DNA of 64,000 nucleotides. Source: Nageia nagi (taxonomy: Eukaryota; Pinophyta). The position numbers and the translations under genes are program-made. Location of the stretch: positions 23,684,001 to 23,748,000 of the forward strand of contig JBITNC010000001.1 of assembly GCA_050084985.1 (NCBI GenBank). The letters are read 5' to 3'. Below the pieces are notes generated by a model, which was given only the letters and a program-made list of their open reading frames with translations, made no database searches and was not told the DNA's origin. Within the stretch, counting starts at the first letter, position 1. The number at the start of each line of letters is the position of its first letter. This document shows, one piece after another, positions 59,016 to 64,000 of this stretch.

Positions 59016-59520
59016 TGTTGGCATGTATAATGCATTATTGTAAGGTTTTGTAATATTCTTCTTTGTAAATTTACTAATACTTAAAGGTATCCCTAGATAC
59101 TTTAAGTATTTTAGTGAATATGATAATGTAACTTGTTCTACACTCCTTCTTATGAGCATGCCCCTTGGGTAAAAGGGTGTTGCATGTCATATCTTTGTAC
59201 AATGGCTAACAAGGTGATCCAAAGGAGGATTTTGGCCTATAAATAGAAGGCCCCCTTCTTGTTATCAAACACCAAATTGTGAAGCAAAATTATGCTCTAG
59301 GATTAGTGATTAGGAAATGATGAAAGAATTCTTATAAGAAAGTTATCTTTGTGAGTAAAGAAAGATCTTAGTTAGTGGATGTACTCCTAGTTGGAGGAAC
59401 CACTTTATATCTTGTGTTGATTTGTGAGATTGCTATGCTTTGAGTATTGATGTTAGAATGAGCTTTCAAGTGATCTTGGTAGATTAGAATTGTGTTCTTT
59501 AATGTTCAAATCCTTCAACA
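59016..59520 (+). repeat. 3' LTR of nested copia (505 bp)
   Basis: TGTTGGCATG to CTTCAACA, with TATAAATAGA near 59239. Confidence 0.92.
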
Positions 59521-60059
59521 ATTTTTTTCAAAGATTAAATAGCCCCTAAGGTATTAAATTAATGATTTTTTCTCAAAACAAAATATTAAATACCTTTAAT
59601 TTTGATCAAATGCTTAGTTTGAGTTTTGCACATGTCAAAATAAAATGTTTAAGTTGTTGTTAGAGGGATTTGAACTTGTAACTTCTCCTTCCTAAATTTG
59701 GCATTTTTTCAAGACACCAATGATGTTCCTTAAGGATATTTAAGGAATGAGTTTGTTTTGTGGGCCTCCAAAAAAAATTTATATCTCCCAAATTAAATTT
59801 AATAACTCCTTCCAAAAAATTGAGTTTTTCTCCAAATGTTTTATATTTGCTGGGAGAAGTTTTTGAGCTGGGTAAATAATTATAGGTTTGGTTCCTCCAA
59901 ATATTAATATGTTGGCAAAAAAATATTTAATGGAATTTATTCTTAAAGTATTTTCTGGGTCACGTATCAAATATTATTGTTTTTCCAATATTACTCGACA
60001 AACTTGTACTAGCTTTAATATGATTGATTCCAAATTTTTGAACTTCAGATGTGAGAATT
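59521..60059. other. leader of the minus-strand copia, no gene
   Basis: AT-rich sequence that would join 54641 once the nested copia is removed. No motif was recognised; the open frames here lack motifs. Confidence 0.5.
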
Positions 60060-60960
60060 TAATTCTCCATTGTTATCGACTTATTTTGACCACGACTGGG
60101 CTGGGCTTGGAGGGAGGAGGTGTGCGCAGATTGAGCATGCACTGGGCAACGAAAGAGGCCACGTGATATCAAACAGCACCAGTAGTCCAGATTAATTCAC
60201 CTTTTTTACGTGGAGGAGGGAAGTAAGAGGAGACTACAGGTGGTTTGCATGGTCTAGAAGGAGCGTGGATGGCCAGGCTGTGAAGGCTCTGTGCTTAGGA
60301 TGCGTGAGGAGAGGAGCTAGGCTAGGTAGCATTTCCATTGGATGCGCATGAGCGAGGAGGTGTGCATGGAGGCTGCTGCAGTAACTGGGCTCTTATTTCT
60401 TAGTGGAGCGAGTGTCTCGAGGTTGGAGATCAGTGGCGTTTAGATGCAAGGGAGTCAAGAATGTGGGCAGTGTGTGTTGGCTGCAAACTCTACATGTGGC
60501 GGATTGGGTAGTGAGAGATTGTGTAGGGGCAGCGTGGAGAGGGCCTTGTAGGATCTTTTATTGGTTATGCTAGAGTTTTTTCTACAGACAGGGTGCAGAG
60601 GGGAGGAGGGAGTAATCTTTGGAAGTACACACGCAATGCACTACAACAGGTTTTCAACTCTCTTAATGCGATACTGTTCTCACATACTGGGTTGTTCAAC
60701 ACATTTGCAGGATGACTGTTGTTTCACAGTCATACAATCTCAACAGTTACCATGCAGGGGTAGGTTTAATTTTACTGGATGGTGGCTGGGTTGAATGAGG
60801 GAAAATGGGCTACTGTGTTTTTCAACACCATGCTCTCTGCGCTCCTCACAACAAGAGATTATACAGTGTTCCAACCAAGCAGGTTTGGTCTGTAATCTAC
60901 TTGTTCAGTCTCTCAAGCTCTTGAATAAGAATGGTTATGTTTCAAGGATCCTTTTGTAAT
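60060..60960. other. GC-rich, CpG-retaining segment of unknown origin
   Basis: About 900 bp with clearly higher GC than anything else in the window and at least 17 CpG dinucleotides, whereas the surrounding kilobases have almost none. It contains CCACGTGA, a G-box core, near 60160. No protein motif is recognised on either strand; the longest plus frame (60561-60794, 77 codons) has no recognisable domain. It lies between the 5' LTR and gag of the minus-strand copia, so it may be a captured host fragment or that element's own leader. Confidence 0.6.
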
Positions 60961-61022
60961 TCACTTCTCCAGCTCAATCATACTTAAGCTATGGTAAACA
61001 ACCATAACTTCATTGGGCAGAT

Positions 61023-61243
61023 TGAGGAGAGAAGACAGACAATGCATTTTTCTCCATAATAAATCATTCCATTAATAAGAAGGGTTTAAATACATATAGG
61101 TTTAGAGATTGTAATGAATCAATAAACTACTATGATATGAAACCCTAAATATTATTAATATACATTAGAGTATATTCTAATGTATTTATTGTTTATATAG
61201 ATACCTAATGTATCTAATATAAACTAATGTATTATTTCTAATA
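61023..61243 (-). repeat. 5' LTR of minus-strand copia (about 221 bp)
   Basis: On the minus strand it starts TATTAGA and ends near TCTCTCCTCA. It aligns with 43344-43541 and has about 23 extra bases near its end. No good tRNA primer site follows, so the inner edge is uncertain by some bases. Confidence 0.78.
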
Positions 61244-61248
61244 ACTAA
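61244..61248. other. target site duplication, right (ACTAA)
   Basis: ACTAA, identical to 43339-43343 on the other side of the 17.9-kb block. Confidence 0.8.
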
Positions 61249-61855
61249 GCATTTGAAAATCAGCACCTAGCATTCTAGGCCTCCAAAAGTTATTAAAATC
61301 CAAATTTTTTAGCTCCAAGGGGTGCAAAATTTAATTCCACTCCACATTGCTCTTCGAAGATTATGATTTGGACTTGAATTGCTCCCTCAATCCATGGACT
61401 TGACCCTCAAAAAGAAAAGAAAGGAGAAAAAAATGAAACAGATCAAGTGTATGAGCATTTTTCTTCAAAAAGTTAAAATTTTCAATGCAAAATATGAGAT
61501 ATGGGTATTGAGTGGTATGCAAAATCCTTAAAATTTACCTTTACAAGCATGCAAAAATGGACCAAACCTCCTCCTCCTATGCCTAGGCAATCATTTTCCA
61601 AGTTTTCCAAGTCTTGAGACTCTTAAAAATTTGCCAAGCTTATCAAGACTTTGAAAATTTTCATTTTTTTTGTAAAAATATTTTTTTTGAGAGGATAAGT
61701 AAGATGGTGAGGAGCATCCATTTGAGCAAGTTATGACCATTTAACCATTTTGAAGAGGAAGGTTTTTGAAAAAGCTTGAACCACTTCCACTCGACCAGTG
61801 TGAACATGGATATTTTGGTAAAAAAGCCCAAAATCAAATTCTAAAATATGGGTAT
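61249..61855. other. no recognised gene
   Basis: AT-rich sequence that continues the older DNA interrupted by the nested block. It has weak similarity to 43160-43330. Confidence 0.45.
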
Positions 61856-63384
61856 TGTTGGAAACACCAAGTTAGGCCTCTTTAACCTTAGGAACATTGC
61901 CAAAAGATCAATCATAGAGGATTGATAGAGAAGCATTAGTCATTCATCACCAAAATATAAGTAAAAAGCCTCCAAAATACCCCATCAAGAGACAAATGAG
62001 CAAATCCAATATCTACAAACTCCAAATTCTCTCAAAACTTACCAAATAACTTATAAATCCATCCTTATCCATCCTTGAGGTCAAAAACCATTTTTTTTAA
62101 AATTTCCAAATTCTACCCCCTCCATTTTTTGAGAAAATAGATAAAAAAATCCACTTTTTTAAGAAAATATTTTCATAATTCCTTGAAATTTTTTGATAAT
62201 GATCATATAAAGGAAAAATCTAGATTAAAAAAGAAACAAAGAGCTCAAAAGACCAATAAAGCAATCCAGAATGATGATTTGAAGCTTCAATTTTTACCAA
62301 ATTGATGCAAAATGCCTCAAGATCTATGCCAAAGGGCATCAATTTTTATAAATAGTTTATTTTCAAGCATATTTAGTGGGATGAGTATTTTTCTCTCACT
62401 TAACAACATGGTAATTTCAATTTAGCATTCAAATTAACATTTTATTAGTATTTTTATTTTTATTTTTTAAATTCCCAAATTGCCTATAAATAAGAGACAT
62501 AGGGTCTCATTTGAGTTAGAGCTCATTTTGTGAAAAAAGTGAAATTTTTGTAAACGAGAAGAAAATTGATGTATTTTTGTATAAATCTTTTATAAGATAT
62601 ATGTAAATTGGATGAGGCATAGATCAAGCTAGATTTGGCATTAGTGATATTGTGAATTGATCCATAAGGGCTATCCTTGATGGTTTGACACTTTCACATC
62701 CTTCCTTTGAAAAATTAAGAGTTTTAGGTAAAATATCATTACTTCACCTTTCTAAAGTGTTTGAAACTAGTCTTTGATAGTTTTTTGGTTCATAACATAC
62801 ATGTTAGATGAGGTATTCTGAATTTACTTCCTTTTTTATGACATTAAATAAGGAATTTCATCCAAATTCTAGTTCTTCCCACGTTGTTCCACCATGTCTA
62901 CTTGATTATTCATAATTGATACCAGTTCTTGCTCCTGTTTAGAACAACTTGGATAATAGTTGTTTGTTTACAAAGTTGGATGAATTAGATGAAATCCCCT
63001 TATCTAATTTGAAAAGGATAAACTCTTTAGATAATGCTTTATCGTGGTGAACAATTTTGTATCTAACCAAGTATTCATTTTTGTTTTTTCATTTCCTTTA
63101 AAGATCATAAAAACTTTCAAAATATTACATAATAAACACCTTGATCCCTATTAAAATTATGTATTAACAATTACTATGTCTATTACACCACTCAACTAAT
63201 TCCCAAACAAGATCTACACAATTTAAGCTCATTCTAGCAACATGAGTTTCCTATAAAGACTTTGGGGTACTAGTCCTTATAAGACAAGTTCAGTAACACA
63301 TTCTCGTATAATGTTGGGTTGCTTTCCTCTCTTGATCATTTTCAAGGTGACCATTGAGTAAGAGGAAATATTCCCTTCCCAACA
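61856..63384 (+). repeat. putative LTR of another element (about 1.5 kb)
   Basis: TGTTGG at 61856 and CCAACA at 63384 make a perfect 6-bp inverted pair. A TATA box (TATAAATAAG, 62485) lies inside, and a primer-site-like TTGGTGCTAGAAGGAGGG follows within 5 bp. A gag-like frame starts 215 bp later. No second copy is in the window, so both ends are inferred. Confidence 0.42.
62485..62494 (+). promoter_or_regulatory. TATA box in putative LTR
   Basis: TATAAATAAG followed by AGACATAGGG. The position would suit a U3/R border about 900 bp before the LTR end. Confidence 0.45.
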
Positions 63385-63580
63385 TAAATTGGTGCTAGAA
63401 GGAGGGCTTGAATTGTTTATTTTTCCCTAATTGTTAGTTTCCTTTTGTTTTTTATAGGCCTTCTTACCTACAAACAAACCAACATAAATTGTACTAGAAG
63501 AAGGGCCTTGATTTATTTTTTGTGTTCTACTTAATTTTTGTCTCTTCAATTTTCTTTTCTTTTTTTTTTTACTTTTGTTT
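63379..63580. repeat. 100-bp offset duplication covering the primer site
   Basis: AACATAAATTG at 63381 recurs at 63481. Both copies are followed by related AGAAGGAGGGC and AGAAGAAGGGCC phrases and then by T-rich sequence. The second copy has lost part of the TTGGTGC motif. Confidence 0.7.
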
Positions 63581-63601
63581 TTGCCTCTTTAACACTTCAA
63601 T

Positions 63602-64000
63602 ATGGGACTTAGAAAAGAGAACAATTTTGTTTATAGTACAAGAGAAACTAGAGCGGTTAAAGCAGTAGAAGAGGAGACTAAAAGAGAGTTGAATAAAGAG
63701 ATATACCAAACTCTAAGAAGCCCAATATCTGAATTCAACTTAGAAGGGTCAAGTACTCCACCAACATAATGTACTTCCCTAAGAGCAATTGTTACACCAC
63801 CAATTATTACTTCAAGTATCTCTCAATCAATTATGCAATCAATCACCCAACCTATTGTACTTTCACGAGTTCAGCCAACTATTGTTCATTTTACAAATCA
63901 GGATCATAATAATCTAATGGAAAAATTCAATATGGTTGGTGGGAAGATCGATCAATATTATAGTATAAGTGCATCAATGCCCTAATAATCTTGACAAATT
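63602..64000 (+). pseudogene. gag-like frame running to the window end
   Basis: ATG at 63602 opens 55 codons (MGLRKENNFVYSTRETRAVK, AVEEETKRELNKEIYQTL), then a TAA at 63767, and 71 more open codons in the same frame (TPPIITSSISQSIMQSITQP, LMEKFNMVGGKIDQYYS) before two TAAs at about 63983. It is Ser/Thr/Ile/Gln-rich with a charged start, as in many Ty3 gag N-termini, and follows a putative LTR and primer site. No diagnostic domain is reached before the window ends, so the family is not known. Confidence 0.4.

Larger units (their letters stand above)
54642..59520 (+). mobile_element. Ty1/copia element with internal deletion, nested
   Basis: LTRs of 502 and 505 bp (TGTTGG start, CAACA end), tRNA-Met-type primer site, gag, then directly integrase C-terminus, RT, RNase H, and a polypurine tract. 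Protease and the integrase core are missing, so it is a deletion derivative. It is related to the element at 1-3619. The flanking five bases (ATAAT, ATTTT) are not a perfect duplication, perhaps through decay. It sits in the leader of the minus-strand copia. Confidence 0.92.
43344..61243 (-). mobile_element. minus-strand Ty1/copia element, interrupted by two nested elements
   Basis: Its 3' LTR is at 43344-43541, RNase H and RT at 43556-45393, integrase and gag at 52350-54501, leader at 54502-54641 plus 59521-61022, and 5' LTR at 61023-61243. ACTAA flanks both outer ends. Gypsy B (45394-52349) sits between integrase C-terminus and RT, and another copia (54642-59520) sits 140 bp upstream of gag. 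Removing gypsy B and one AGGAT copy makes the integrase frame run on without a shift, which confirms the nesting. The remaining element would be about 6.1 kb, long for copia because of a ~1.6-kb leader. Confidence 0.88.

Noticed and set aside
54637-59525. Perfect target duplication for the nested copia
   Set aside because: The flanks ATAAT and ATTTT match at only three of five positions, so I do not claim one.
60561-60794. 77-codon frame in the GC-rich segment
   Set aside because: No domain, no continuation in neighbouring frames and no clear start context; kept only as part of the unusual segment.

Overview
The window looks like a piece of a large, repeat-filled seed-plant nuclear genome. 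It is AT-rich, I find no convincing intact host gene and no RNA gene, and almost everything recognisable is decayed plant retrotransposon: three Ty1/copia elements plus one copia 3' half, two Ty3/gypsy chromovirus copies, one Tat-type Ty3 element, one LINE, and several LTR-like repeats. A gymnosperm would fit the density and age of the elements, but the sequence alone does not prove this.

Layout. 1-3619: 3' half of a plus-strand copia element with its 504-bp 3' LTR and an unusual hairpin repeat array. 3.9-9.7 kb: minus-strand Tat-type Ty3 element in the order gag-PR-aRNH-RT-RNH-INT. 9.7-16.4 kb: no recognised gene, except a decayed minus-strand reading frame of unknown function near 12.2-12.7 kb. 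16.4-21.5 kb: gypsy copy A (5' LTR to integrase), cut off where an LTR-like sequence begins. 23.7-25.0 kb: minus-strand remnant that resembles a plant mobile domain protein. 25.7-31.9 kb: complete but broken plus-strand copia element with ~230-bp LTRs. 32.5-32.9 kb: seven-unit 63-bp tandem repeat. 33.7-34.0 kb: second copy of the LTR-like sequence. 34.4-40.5 kb: minus-strand L1-type LINE. 43.3-61.2 kb: nested block. 61.9-64.0 kb: putative LTR and gag start of another element that leaves the window.

The nested block is the best resolved structure. A minus-strand copia element with ~200-bp LTRs (43344-61243, target duplication ACTAA) was hit by gypsy copy B (45394-52349, target duplication AGGAT) inside its integrase-RT region, and by a second copia (54642-59520) just upstream of its gag. 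Gypsy B is nearly whole: two 1.16-kb LTRs, primer binding site, one-frame gag-pol and polypurine tract. It is broken only by nonsense codons.

No host pathway can be reconstructed. The genes present are retrotransposon gag, protease, reverse transcriptase, RNase H and integrase, all inactivated. Comparing the two gypsy copies, most stop codons sit where the sister copy has glutamine (CAA or CAG), which fits C-to-T decay of methylated DNA. The most interesting unexplained signals are small RNA-like hairpins with paired changes in the copia 3' region, a U3 palindrome kept in two diverged copia LTRs, and a GC-rich, CpG-retaining ~0.9-kb segment in the leader of the nested copia.
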